In this document: one piece after another, positions 1 through 8,149 of the stretch | How the letters are laid out: every line of letters starts with the position of its first letter | Numbering within the stretch: position 1 is the first letter of the stretch | DNA from: an uncultured Eggerthellaceae bacterium | Lineage (GTDB): Bacteria; Actinomycetota; Coriobacteriia; Coriobacteriales; Eggerthellaceae | DNA length: 8,149 nt | Assembly: GCA_910585565.1 (NCBI GenBank) | Contig: CAJUFC010000076.1 | Coordinates: 1 to 8,149, forward strand | Direction: 5' to 3' | Position numbers and translations under genes: made by a program | The notes under the pieces: model-generated | Told to the model about the DNA's origin: nothing | Seen by the model: only the letters and a program-made list of their open reading frames with translations | Databases searched by the model: none

Positions 1-3101
<3,101 letters not shown>

Positions 3102-3103
3102 TG

Positions 3104-4432
3104 TTAAAACCTCCACCCTGCCAGCCGGTCTTCGGCGATATCGATGTCCAGATAGTCGTGCCGCCCGTCCATCAGGCGCATGAACGCCGTGAACAGGTAA
3201 TGAGCATCCGTCGGTCCCGGGCTCGCCTCGGGGTGGTACTGGACGGAAAACGCCGGCACGTCGAGAAACGCCATGCCCTCGGGCGTGCCGTCGTTGAGGT
3301 TGACGTGCGTGAGGCGAATCCTCCCCCAGCGCTCGTTCATGACGACCGGGGCCACCTTGCGCTCGGCCCACACCCTGAGGTCGTCCACGTGCTCGCTGAA
3401 CCCTTCGGACTCCTCCGGCACCAGCGGCCCCAGGCTCGGGAACACGGTGCCGAACCCGTGGTTTTGCGCGGTGATCTCAACGCGGCCGGTCAAGAGGTTC
3501 ATGACGGGCTGGTTGCCGCCGCGATGCCCGAACTTGAGCTTCTCCATCTCGGCACCCGCCGCCTTCGACAGCATCTGGTGTCCGAGACAGATGCCGAAGA
3601 TGCTCGTCTTGCCCAGGAGCTTGGCCACCTGCTCGTAGGTCTCTTCCACCGCCTCAGGGTCGCCCGGCCCGTTCGAGAGGAAGACGCCGTCGGGCTGCAT
3701 GGCCAGCACCTCGTCTGCCGGGGTGTCCCAGGCAACGACGGTCACTTCAGCACCCGCGCGCTGGAGGTTCTGGATGATGGAGTCCTTTGCGCCGCAGTCG
3801 TAGGCGACGACGCGATAGGTCTCGTTCGGCGCCCCCTGCGCCGCATCGAGCGCGAACTCGTGGCTGCAAGAGACCTTCTCGAAGGGAGCCGCCCCGGTGC
3901 GCGAGACGGTCTGGGCGAGGTTGACGCCGACGATGGACTCAGACGCGCGCACCTTGCCGAGCAGGCTCTCTCTATCGAGATCGGTGGTCGAAAGGCCCGC
4001 CTTCATGGCGCCGTTGTCGCGGATGTGCCGCACGAGCGAGCGCGTGTCGATGCCTTCGATGGCGACGACGCCCTCCTGCTTGAGGAAGTCAGGCAGGCTC
4101 AGCGCAGAGCGCCAGTTGGACGGCGTCTCGCACATGTCGCGCACCACCAGCCCGCGCAGCGCGAGCGCGTCGCGCTGGCAGTCGTCAGGGTTCACGCCGT
4201 AGTTGCCGATCTGCGGATATGTCATCACGATGATCTGCCCGGCATACGACGGGTCAGTGATCACCTCGAGATATCCCTCAAGCGACGTGTTGAAGCATAT
4301 CTCGCCGAACGACTCGCCTTCGGCCCCGCAGGCGAATCCCTCAAACGCCGTGCCATCCTCGAGCACGAGGAGCGCGCCTGCGCGCCGGCCCTTAGAGGTG
4401 GTCGCCCTTATCTTCTCGGAAAGCTCACTCAA
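3104..4432 (-). CDS. carA: Carbamoyl-phosphate synthase small subunit (glutaminase)
   Basis: CarA hydrolyses glutamine and passes ammonia to CarB, its partner encoded next. I chose a TTG start (442 aa): GAGGGG lies 7 nt upstream and the overlap with pyrC is only 8 nt. An ATG at 4459 would give 451 aa but overlaps pyrC by 35 nt and has a purine run only 1-2 nt before it. In the 442-aa numbering the CarA-specific N-domain runs from about 20 to 150 (ALLVLEDGT, FNTSLEGYLEVITDPSY, GIDTR). The class I glutamine amidotransferase domain runs from about 207 to 420, with FLSNGPGDP, the nucleophile Cys282 in GICLGHQ, and His400/Glu402 in QYHPEASPGP. The protein is about 60 residues longer than E. coli CarA. 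Most of the excess is a segment of about 30-40 residues between AQNHGF and RLTHVNLNDGT, plus N- and C-terminal tails. Confidence 0.96.
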   Translation of the reverse strand: MSELSEKIRATTSKGRRAGALLVLEDGTAFEGFACGAEGESFGEICFNTSLEGYLEVITDPSYAGQIIVMTYPQIGNYGVNPDDCQRDALALRGLVVRDMCETPSNWRSALSLPDFLKQEGVVAIEGIDTRSLVRHIRDNGAMKAGLSTTDLDRESLLGKVRASESIVGVNLAQTVSRTGAAPFEKVSCSHEFALDAAQGAPNETYRVVAYDCGAKDSIIQNLQRAGAEVTVVAWDTPADEVLAMQPDGVFLSNGPGDPEAVEETYEQVAKLLGKTSIFGICLGHQMLSKAAGAEMEKLKFGHRGGNQPVMNLLTGRVEITAQNHGFGTVFPSLGPLVPEESEGFSEHVDDLRVWAERKVAPVVMNERWGRIRLTHVNLNDGTPEGMAFLDVPAFSVQYHPEASPGPTDAHYLFTAFMRLMDGRHDYLDIDIAEDRLAGWRF

Positions 4433-5717
4433 CGATGTTCCCCTCTTCCATGGTCGCATATCCCCCTACGTACACGTCAGTCGCCTTGCCCGTGAGCTCC
4501 CAGCCGATGAAGCCCGAGTTGCCTGCCTTGGAGCAGAAGTCCTCGCGCGCGACCGTCCAGGTGGCCTCTGGGTCGAACACGGTGAAGTCGGCGACGCTGC
4601 CCGCTGCGATGGACACGACGTCCTGGCCGAGGATGCGCCGCGGCGCGACCGCCATCGCCTCCACCATGCGCGCGTAGTCGATGATGCCCTCGCGCACGAG
4701 CTTGGTGAGCACGAGCGAAAGCGACGTCTCGAGCCCGATCATGCCGAAGGGAGCCAGCTCGAACTCGCGGTCCTTCTCCCAGTCGGTATGCGGCGCGTGG
4801 TCGGTGACGATGGCGTCGATCGTGCCATCGACAAGACCTGCCACGAGCGCGACCGCGTCGTCAGCGGTTCGCAGCGGCGGGTTCACCTTGAGCGACGTGG
4901 GATACTCGTCGGTGATGTCGTCCTCGGTGAGGAACAGGTGATGGGGCGTCACCTCGCACGTGACAGGCAGCCCCTCTTCCTTCGCAGCACGGACGAGATC
5001 GAGCGCGCGTGCCGTCGTGATGTGCTGGATGTGCAGCGGGCAGCCGGTGAGGCGACACAGCGCAATATCGCGCGCGATCTCGAGCTCCTCGCCTTCCGCC
5101 GGCCAGCCAGCAAGGCCGAGCCTCGTGGACGCGACGCCCTCGTTCACCTGTCCGTCTCCGACGAGCGAGTTGTCTTGGCAGTGCGGCATCACCGGACAGC
5201 CGAACTGCACGGCATAGTCCATGACGCGACGCATCATGCCCGCATCCTGCACGCCGTGCCCGTCGTCGGTGAATGCCTTGGCGCCGTGGGCATGCATGTC
5301 GCCCATCTCCGCCAGGATCTCGCCCTTCAGGCCCTTGGTGCAGGCGCCCGAGACGATGACGCGGCACTTGCCCACCTCGTTCGCGCGCGCCTTTATATAC
5401 TCGACGCCAACCGCGTTATCGATGACGGGGTCGGTGTTGGGCATTGCGCACACGGCCGTAAATCCGCCATGGGCCGCTGCGCGCGTGCCGCTCGCGATGT
5501 CCTCCTTCTGCTCGAACCCGGGCTCGCGCAAATGAACGTGCATGTCGACGAGCCCTGGCACGAGAATCTTGCCGGAAAGGTCGCGCTCTACGCCCTTGGG
5601 CATCGTGAGGTCGTGCCCGACCTCCACCACGCGCCCATCGCGAACGAGCACGTCGCACACCTCGTCAAGCCCGACCTGCGGGTCGATGCAGCGGGCATTT
5701 CTAAGCATCAAAGCCAT
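4425..5717 (-). CDS. pyrC: Dihydroorotase (class I)
   Basis: PyrC is the cytosolic zinc amidohydrolase that interconverts N-carbamoyl-aspartate and dihydroorotate, the third step of UMP synthesis. The 430-aa length fits the class I (about 45 kDa) family. All metal ligands expected from Aquifex-type enzymes are present: His60 and His62 in DMHVHLREPG, Asp151 in FTDDG, His179 in MPHCQD, His232 in HIQH, and Asp306 in VTDHAPH. The substrate-binding motif MPNTDP is at 92-97. A complete metal set argues for an active enzyme rather than the inactive DHOase-like partner of ATCase seen in some bacteria. The ATG at 5717 has AGGAGG about 8 nt upstream, inside the 3' end of pyrB, and the two genes overlap by 17 nt. 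A second in-frame ATG three codons in has poorer spacing. Its end overlaps the carA start by 8 nt, so coupled translation is likely. Confidence 0.97.
   Translation of the reverse strand: MALMLRNARCIDPQVGLDEVCDVLVRDGRVVEVGHDLTMPKGVERDLSGKILVPGLVDMHVHLREPGFEQKEDIASGTRAAAHGGFTAVCAMPNTDPVIDNAVGVEYIKARANEVGKCRVIVSGACTKGLKGEILAEMGDMHAHGAKAFTDDGHGVQDAGMMRRVMDYAVQFGCPVMPHCQDNSLVGDGQVNEGVASTRLGLAGWPAEGEELEIARDIALCRLTGCPLHIQHITTARALDLVRAAKEEGLPVTCEVTPHHLFLTEDDITDEYPTSLKVNPPLRTADDAVALVAGLVDGTIDAIVTDHAPHTDWEKDREFELAPFGMIGLETSLSLVLTKLVREGIIDYARMVEAMAVAPRRILGQDVVSIAAGSVADFTVFDPEATWTVAREDFCSKAGNSGFIGWELTGKATDVYVGGYATMEEGNIVE
4440..4445 (-). promoter_or_regulatory. Shine-Dalgarno that supports a TTG start for carA
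   Basis: GAGGGG lies inside the last codons of pyrC, 7 nt before TTG at 4432-4430. The pyrC stop TGA overlaps this start region, a normal coupled arrangement. No in-frame ATG or GTG has comparable spacing; the ATG at 4459 has its purine run almost touching it. Confidence 0.65.
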
Positions 5718-6645
5718 CGCCAGAGCCTCCTAACAAAAGATACAGGGCAGCCATGCGAACGAGGATGCCCGCATAGACCTGGTCGAGTATGATCGAGCGC
5801 TGCGGATGATCTGCCATGAAGGAGTCAAGCTCGACGCCGCGGTTGATGGGCCCGGGGTGGCACACGCACGCATCGGGCTTCATGAGGACGTCGCGCTCCT
5901 TCGTCAGCCCGAAGAGCTGGTTGTACTCGCGCAGCGACGGGAACGGCGCGCCCTCTAGCCGCTCGCGCTGGATGCGCAGCATGTAGACGACGTCCAGATC
6001 AGGTAGGATGCCGTCGAAGTCGCTCGTGACCTCGTCGGCGCCCAGCACGTCTGGGCGCGCCGGCAGAAGCGTTGGAGGCGCGATGAGCGCCACGTTCGAG
6101 CCCATGATCTTGAGCGCGGGCACGAGCGAGCCAGCCACGCGCGAGTGGGCGATGTCGCCGACGATGCCGACGTTGAGCCCTTCGAAGGAGCCCTTGCGCT
6201 CCCAGACGGAGTACAGGTCGAGCAGCGCCTGCGTGGGATGCTGGTGCTTGCCGTCGCCCGCGTCGATGACGGGGACGCCCGAGAGCTCGGCGATCTTGCG
6301 CGGCGCGCCTGCATGGGCGTCGCGCACGACGATGAGGTCAATCTTGTACGAGCACAGCGTCTCCACCGTGTCCGAGAGGCTTTCGCCCTTGACCGTGGAG
6401 GTGGAGTTGCCGCCGAAGTTGAGGCTGTTGGCGCTCAAGCGCTTCTCGGCGATCTCGAACGACGAGCGCGTGCGCGTCGAGGGCTCGTTGAACATGTTGA
6501 CGATGGTGGCGCCCTTGAGCGTGGGCACCTGCTTGATGCGCCGCTCGTTCACTTCCTTGAAGCGCTCGGCAGTCTGCAACATCAGCATGATGTCATCGCG
6601 AGAATACTCGGTGATGTCGATGAGGTGCTTGTGCGGAAACGTCAT
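5701..6645 (-). CDS. pyrB: Aspartate carbamoyltransferase catalytic subunit
   Basis: PyrB transfers the carbamoyl group of carbamoyl phosphate to aspartate, giving N-carbamoyl-aspartate. The 314-aa product has the usual ATCase length and motifs. The carbamoyl-phosphate site is STRTR (56-60), in context FNEPSTRTR. The neighbouring-subunit loop STVKGES contains Lys86. GDGKHQHPTQ spans 130-139, the aspartate-binding RIQRER spans 224-229, and HPGPINRG spans 263-270. No regulatory chain gene (pyrI) is visible, as expected where the operon is controlled by PyrR. The start is the second of two ATGs two codons apart: AAGGAGG sits 7 nt before 6645 but only 1 nt before 6651. It begins 2 nt after the pyrR stop. 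The first phenylalanine-rich motif reads FNEPS rather than the common FFEPS or FFENS. Confidence 0.97.
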   Translation of the reverse strand: MTFPHKHLIDITEYSRDDIMLMLQTAERFKEVNERRIKQVPTLKGATIVNMFNEPSTRTRSSFEIAEKRLSANSLNFGGNSTSTVKGESLSDTVETLCSYKIDLIVVRDAHAGAPRKIAELSGVPVIDAGDGKHQHPTQALLDLYSVWERKGSFEGLNVGIVGDIAHSRVAGSLVPALKIMGSNVALIAPPTLLPARPDVLGADEVTSDFDGILPDLDVVYMLRIQRERLEGAPFPSLREYNQLFGLTKERDVLMKPDACVCHPGPINRGVELDSFMADHPQRSIILDQVYAGILVRMAALYLLLGGSGDGFDA

Positions 6646-6647
6646 GA

Positions 6648-7244
6648 TCATGCCTCCTTCCGCAGTTTGATCGGCGCAGAGCCGACACGCTCGCCGGGAG
6701 CGACGTCGAAGATCTCGACCGCCGAGGGGATGCCGTCCACTTCCTCGAGGAAGAGCCTCACGCTCTCGTCTTCCGCCGACGGCACGTTCTTGCCGACGAA
6801 GTCCGCCCTGATGGGCAGCTCGCGGTGCCCGCGGTCCACCAGCACCGCCAGCTCCACCGCGCGCGGGCGCCCGATGTCCATGAGCGCGTCGAGCGCGGCA
6901 CGGATCGTGCGGCCTGTGTAGAGCACATCATCCACGAGGACGACCGTCTTGCCGTCGATGGAAAACGGGATGTGGGTGGAATGCACCTCGGGCGCGAAGT
7001 GCGTGAGGAAGTCGTCGCGATAGAAGCTGATGTCGAGCTCGCCGAGAGGCAGCTCCACGCCCTCGATGGACTCGATGCGCCCTTGCAGCTTCTTTGCCAG
7101 ATGGTCGCCTCGGGTGAGGATGCCGACGAGGACAAGCCCGTCCGGTCCTTTGTTCACCTCGAGGATTTCGTGCGCCATGCGCGTCAGCGCACGCTCGATG
7201 TCGTCCGCGTTCATGCACACGGACTTAGGAGTAGAGTCGTCCAT
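6648..7244 (-). CDS. pyrR: PyrR: UMP/UTP-responsive RNA-binding pyr operon regulator / uracil phosphoribosyltransferase
   Basis: In its family, PyrR binds a conserved hairpin in pyr mRNA leaders when UMP or UTP is high and lowers operon expression; most members also have uracil phosphoribosyltransferase activity. The 198-aa product closely resembles B. subtilis PyrR (181 aa): IERALTRMAHEILEVNKG near the N-terminus, VGILTRGDHLAKKL, GELDISFYRDD, the PRPP-binding VVLVDDVLYTGRTIRAALDAL motif at 101-121 (shown here only in part: VDDVLYTGRT), and VDRGHRELPIRADFVGKNVP. The start at ATG 7244 has AAAGGG 5 nt upstream. The reading frame stays open upstream to 7355, but that part lies over the leader RNA and does not resemble PyrR. 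It is the first gene of the operon, and a PyrR-type RNA hairpin lies in its own leader, so negative autoregulation is expected. Confidence 0.96.
   Translation of the reverse strand: MDDSTPKSVCMNADDIERALTRMAHEILEVNKGPDGLVLVGILTRGDHLAKKLQGRIESIEGVELPLGELDISFYRDDFLTHFAPEVHSTHIPFSIDGKTVVLVDDVLYTGRTIRAALDALMDIGRPRAVELAVLVDRGHRELPIRADFVGKNVPSAEDESVRLFLEEVDGIPSAVEIFDVAPGERVGSAPIKLRKEA
6653..6659 (-). promoter_or_regulatory. Shine-Dalgarno that decides the pyrB start
   Basis: AAGGAGG lies inside the last codons of pyrR. It is 7 nt from the ATG at 6645 and only 1 nt from the ATG at 6651. This favours 6645 and implies that ribosomes finishing pyrR can re-initiate on pyrB. Confidence 0.8.
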
Positions 7245-7246
7245 AC

Positions 7247-7267
7247 ACACCCTTTCTCGTCGAGTGC
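7247..7267 (-). promoter_or_regulatory. Possible hairpin sequestering the pyrR Shine-Dalgarno
   Basis: On the minus strand GCACUC (7267-7262) can pair with GGGUGU (7252-7247): four Watson-Crick and two G.U pairs around a 9-nt loop. The pairing covers the GGG of the AAAGGG ribosome binding site. It is modest in strength and is a hypothesis from reading the sequence, not a computed fold. Confidence 0.35.
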
Positions 7268-7286
7268 GCACAGAGCAAACCGAGGC

Positions 7287-7304
7287 CGCAGCCCAGATGC
7301 TGCG
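7287..7304 (-). other. Short GC-rich hairpin in the pyr leader
   Basis: CGCAGC and GCUGCG form a perfect 6-bp stem with a 6-nt loop (AUCUGG). It is followed on the minus strand by GCCUCGGUUUGCUC, which has only three consecutive U residues, so it is not a good intrinsic terminator. It could be part of an attenuator or simply a spacer hairpin between the PyrR site and the ribosome binding site. Confidence 0.4.
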
Positions 7305-7312
7305 CTTCGAGT

Positions 7313-7356
7313 GGTGCCTTGTCGGTCTCTCTGTACCGCTTTTAAAGGTCGCCACC
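7313..7356 (-). ncRNA. PyrR-binding RNA hairpin (cis-regulatory)
   Basis: Read on the minus strand, the apical part CGGUACAGAGAGACCG (7338-7323) aligns position by position with the B. subtilis PyrR site CAGUCCAGAGAGGCUG, which I quote from memory. The conserved CAGAGAG loop is kept, while stem pairs A-U and U-G are replaced by G-C and U-A, which is compensatory change. One inner pair (C-G) becomes an A.G mismatch. The 5' flank CCUUUAA (7348-7342) and the 3' flank AAGG (7320-7317) form the lower stem and also match the remembered consensus. A further GGUG/CACC pairing (7356-7353 with 7316-7313) could extend it across a four-base bulge. The site lies about 70 nt upstream of the pyrR start. In this family PyrR plus UMP stabilises the hairpin and reduces expression. 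Confidence 0.82.
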
Positions 7357-7357
7357 C

Positions 7358-7363
7358 ATGATA
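7358..7363 (-). promoter_or_regulatory. Candidate -10 box for the pyr operon
   Basis: TATCAT on the minus strand would place the transcript start near 7351-7352, just before the CCUUUAA arm of the PyrR hairpin, so the site would be transcribed nearly whole. A recognisable -35 is lacking: the hexamer 17 bp upstream is TTACGC, which lies inside the inverted repeat at 7372-7387. This promoter is a weak call. Confidence 0.3.
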
Positions 7364-7371
7364 TGCCAACC

Positions 7372-7387
7372 GTTACGAAAGCGTAAC
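7372..7387. repeat. Perfect 16-bp inverted repeat, possible operator
   Basis: GTTACG and CGTAAC are separated by AAAG, a perfect 6-bp dyad in the divergent intergenic region. It lies 9 bp upstream of the candidate pyr -10 and 84 bp from the transporter -10. Its size fits a dimeric repressor or activator site. It has no U-run on either strand, so it is not a terminator. The binding protein is unknown. Confidence 0.4.
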
Positions 7388-7433
7388 CCCCGTAATCCAG
7401 TTTTTACAGAGGCGAAAGCGGTAGTGCGGACAT

Positions 7434-7470
7434 GCTGCCAAGATGGCGCGAAACGCGCTGCCGAGATGGC
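7434..7470 (+). repeat. Two 14-bp direct repeats upstream of the transporter promoter
   Basis: GCTGCCAAGATGGC (7434-7447) and GCTGCCGAGATGGC (7457-7470) differ at one base and start 23 bp apart. Each contains the dyad GCC-N5-GGC. Between and overlapping them is GCGCG-AAA-CGCGC (7446-7458). If transcription starts at 7483, the copies cover about -49 to -36 and -26 to -13, the second abutting the -10 box. This is the usual geometry of a tandem regulator site; the regulator is not identifiable here. Confidence 0.5.
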
Positions 7471-7476
7471 TATAAT
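7471..7476 (+). promoter_or_regulatory. Consensus -10 box of the transporter gene (leaderless promoter)
   Basis: A perfect TATAAT ends 6 bp before the ATG at 7483, so the expected start nucleotide is the A of the start codon or within a base or two. There is no -35-like hexamer at 16-18 bp; that space is taken by the direct repeats, which suggests either an activator-dependent promoter or one relying mainly on its -10. Confidence 0.6.
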
Positions 7477-7482
7477 GGGCGG

Positions 7483-8149
7483 ATGCTTACCGGAAGAAAC
7501 ATACCGAGTTGGGCCTATAAGGTCATGCTGTTCGTCGCTACCGTGGTGTGGGGCGCGGCATTCGTCGTCATGAAGGACGCCGTCGAGGTGCTGGGGCCAG
7601 CTCAGCTGGTAGGCATCCGCTTCCTCTTGGCCGGGCTGCTCATGCTGGCCGTCTTCCATAAGAAGGTGCGCGCGGTCGTCAGCATGACGGGCGGTTTGCG
7701 CGCCGGCTTCATCATGGGCGCCATCCTGTTCGTAGCCTTCTGGCTGCAGACGCTGGGGCTTGCCTACACGATGCCTGGCGTGAACGCGTTTCTGACGGCG
7801 ACGTACTGCGTCATCGTGCCGTTCATGCTGTGGGCCACGACGCGCACGTTCCCTGGCGCAGCACGCATCGCAGCGGCGCTCGTCTGCGTGGCGGGCATCG
7901 GGCTGGTGTCGGTGCAGCCGGGAAGCTTCTCCATCGGCTTTGGCGACGGCATCACGCTTTTGGGGGCGGTCGTCTTCGCGCTCGAGATCATCTGCATCTC
8001 GCGCTTCACGAGGACCTATAGCGCCGTCGGCATCACGACGATTCAGTTCATCAGCTGCGGGCTTCTGGGACTCGCATCCGGCGCGCTCTTCGAGCCGGCT
8101 CCCGACTGGGCCGCTCTTGCGACGCCCGAATTTGCCTTGCAGCTCGCCT
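7483..8149 (+). CDS. DMT superfamily (EamA-type) membrane transporter, 3'-truncated by window edge
   Basis: An open frame of 222 codons runs off the right edge. The product is strongly hydrophobic, with about seven membrane segments visible, at roughly 14-30, 40-58, 74-92, 101-118, 127-144, 153-172 and 183-203; the family normally has ten in about 300 residues. EamA landmarks are VVWGAAFVVMKDA in the first segment, GIRFLLAGLL in the second, WLQTLGLAYT ending the third, and NAFLTATYCVIVPFML in the fourth. Members export or import varied small metabolites, so the substrate cannot be named from sequence. No Shine-Dalgarno precedes the ATG at 7483, but a perfect TATAAT lies just upstream, so translation is probably leaderless. 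An ATG at 7525 would cut into the first membrane segment and is less likely. It is transcribed away from the pyr operon; a pyrimidine link is only a guess. Confidence 0.88.
   Translation, partial: MLTGRNIPSWAYKVMLFVATVVWGAAFVVMKDAVEVLGPAQLVGIRFLLAGLLMLAVFHKKVRAVVSMTGGLRAGFIMGAILFVAFWLQTLGLAYTMPGVNAFLTATYCVIVPFMLWATTRTFPGAARIAAALVCVAGIGLVSVQPGSFSIGFGDGITLLGAVVFALEIICISRFTRTYSAVGITTIQFISCGLLGLASGALFEPAPDWAALATPEFALQLA

Larger units (their letters stand above)
7245..7357 (-). other. Untranslated leader of the pyr operon
   Basis: This stretch between the probable transcription start and pyrR holds, in transcription order, a PyrR-type binding hairpin (7313-7356), a short GC hairpin (7287-7304), a segment complementary to the PyrR apical loop (7270-7282), and a weak hairpin over the Shine-Dalgarno (7247-7267). 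No convincing leader peptide and no run of U after a hairpin was found. Control may therefore act on translation or through a non-classical terminator. The 5' end is not fixed by the sequence. Confidence 0.6.

Noticed and set aside
7270..7304. Intrinsic terminator (attenuator) after the PyrR hairpin
   Set aside because: The GC hairpin is only 6 bp and is followed by a mixed sequence with no run of U, so I list it only as a hairpin.
7245..7355. N-terminal extension of PyrR to an ATG at 7355
   Set aside because: The extra 37 residues do not resemble PyrR, they cover the leader RNA structure, and the ATG at 7244 has its own Shine-Dalgarno.
7341..7369. Minus-strand TTGGCA-N17-TTTAAA as the pyr promoter
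   Set aside because: It scores well as a sigma70-type promoter, but TTTAAA is part of the conserved CCUUUAA arm of the PyrR hairpin, and a start near 7334 would delete half of that hairpin. Transcript start mapping would settle it.
7342..7659. Small open frames on either strand across the intergenic region and the transporter start
   Set aside because: They lack ribosome binding sites and recognisable products, and overlap the regulatory region and the EamA frame.

Overview
The window is high-GC bacterial DNA that holds the first five genes of a de novo pyrimidine (UMP) operon on the minus strand, in transcription order pyrR-pyrB-pyrC-carA-carB. A divergent membrane transporter gene lies at the right edge on the plus strand. 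GC content, gene order, and what I remember of CarA and PyrB relatives fit an actinobacterium, most likely class Coriobacteriia. That placement is an inference from family knowledge, not a search result.

Layout. Positions 1-3101 hold carB, cut by the left edge about 40 codons before its expected end. carA (3104-4432), pyrC (4425-5717), pyrB (5701-6645) and pyrR (6648-7244) follow with 2-nt gaps or 8-17 nt overlaps. For pyrB, pyrC, carA and carB the Shine-Dalgarno lies inside the preceding gene, so translation is probably coupled. Positions 7245-7482 are a 238-bp divergent intergenic region and the only sizeable non-coding stretch. From 7483 a DMT/EamA-family transporter runs off the right edge.

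How the genes work together. CarA and CarB make carbamoyl phosphate from glutamine, bicarbonate and ATP. PyrB condenses it with aspartate and PyrC cyclises the product to dihydroorotate. PyrR is the UMP/UTP-sensing RNA-binding regulator. Its own leader (minus strand, 7313-7356) carries a hairpin that closely resembles the known PyrR-binding loop, with compensatory base changes in the stem, so the operon is very likely autoregulated at the RNA level. The remaining pyr genes (pyrD, pyrK, pyrF, pyrE) are not in view and may lie past the left edge.

The enzymes are ordinary and intact. The interest lies in the intergenic region: the PyrR hairpin, a downstream segment able to pair with its apical loop, a hairpin over the pyrR Shine-Dalgarno, a perfect inverted repeat, and two near-identical 14-bp direct repeats next to a consensus TATAAT. 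That TATAAT is so close to the transporter ATG that the mRNA should be leaderless. I found no mobile element, CRISPR array, tRNA or rRNA.
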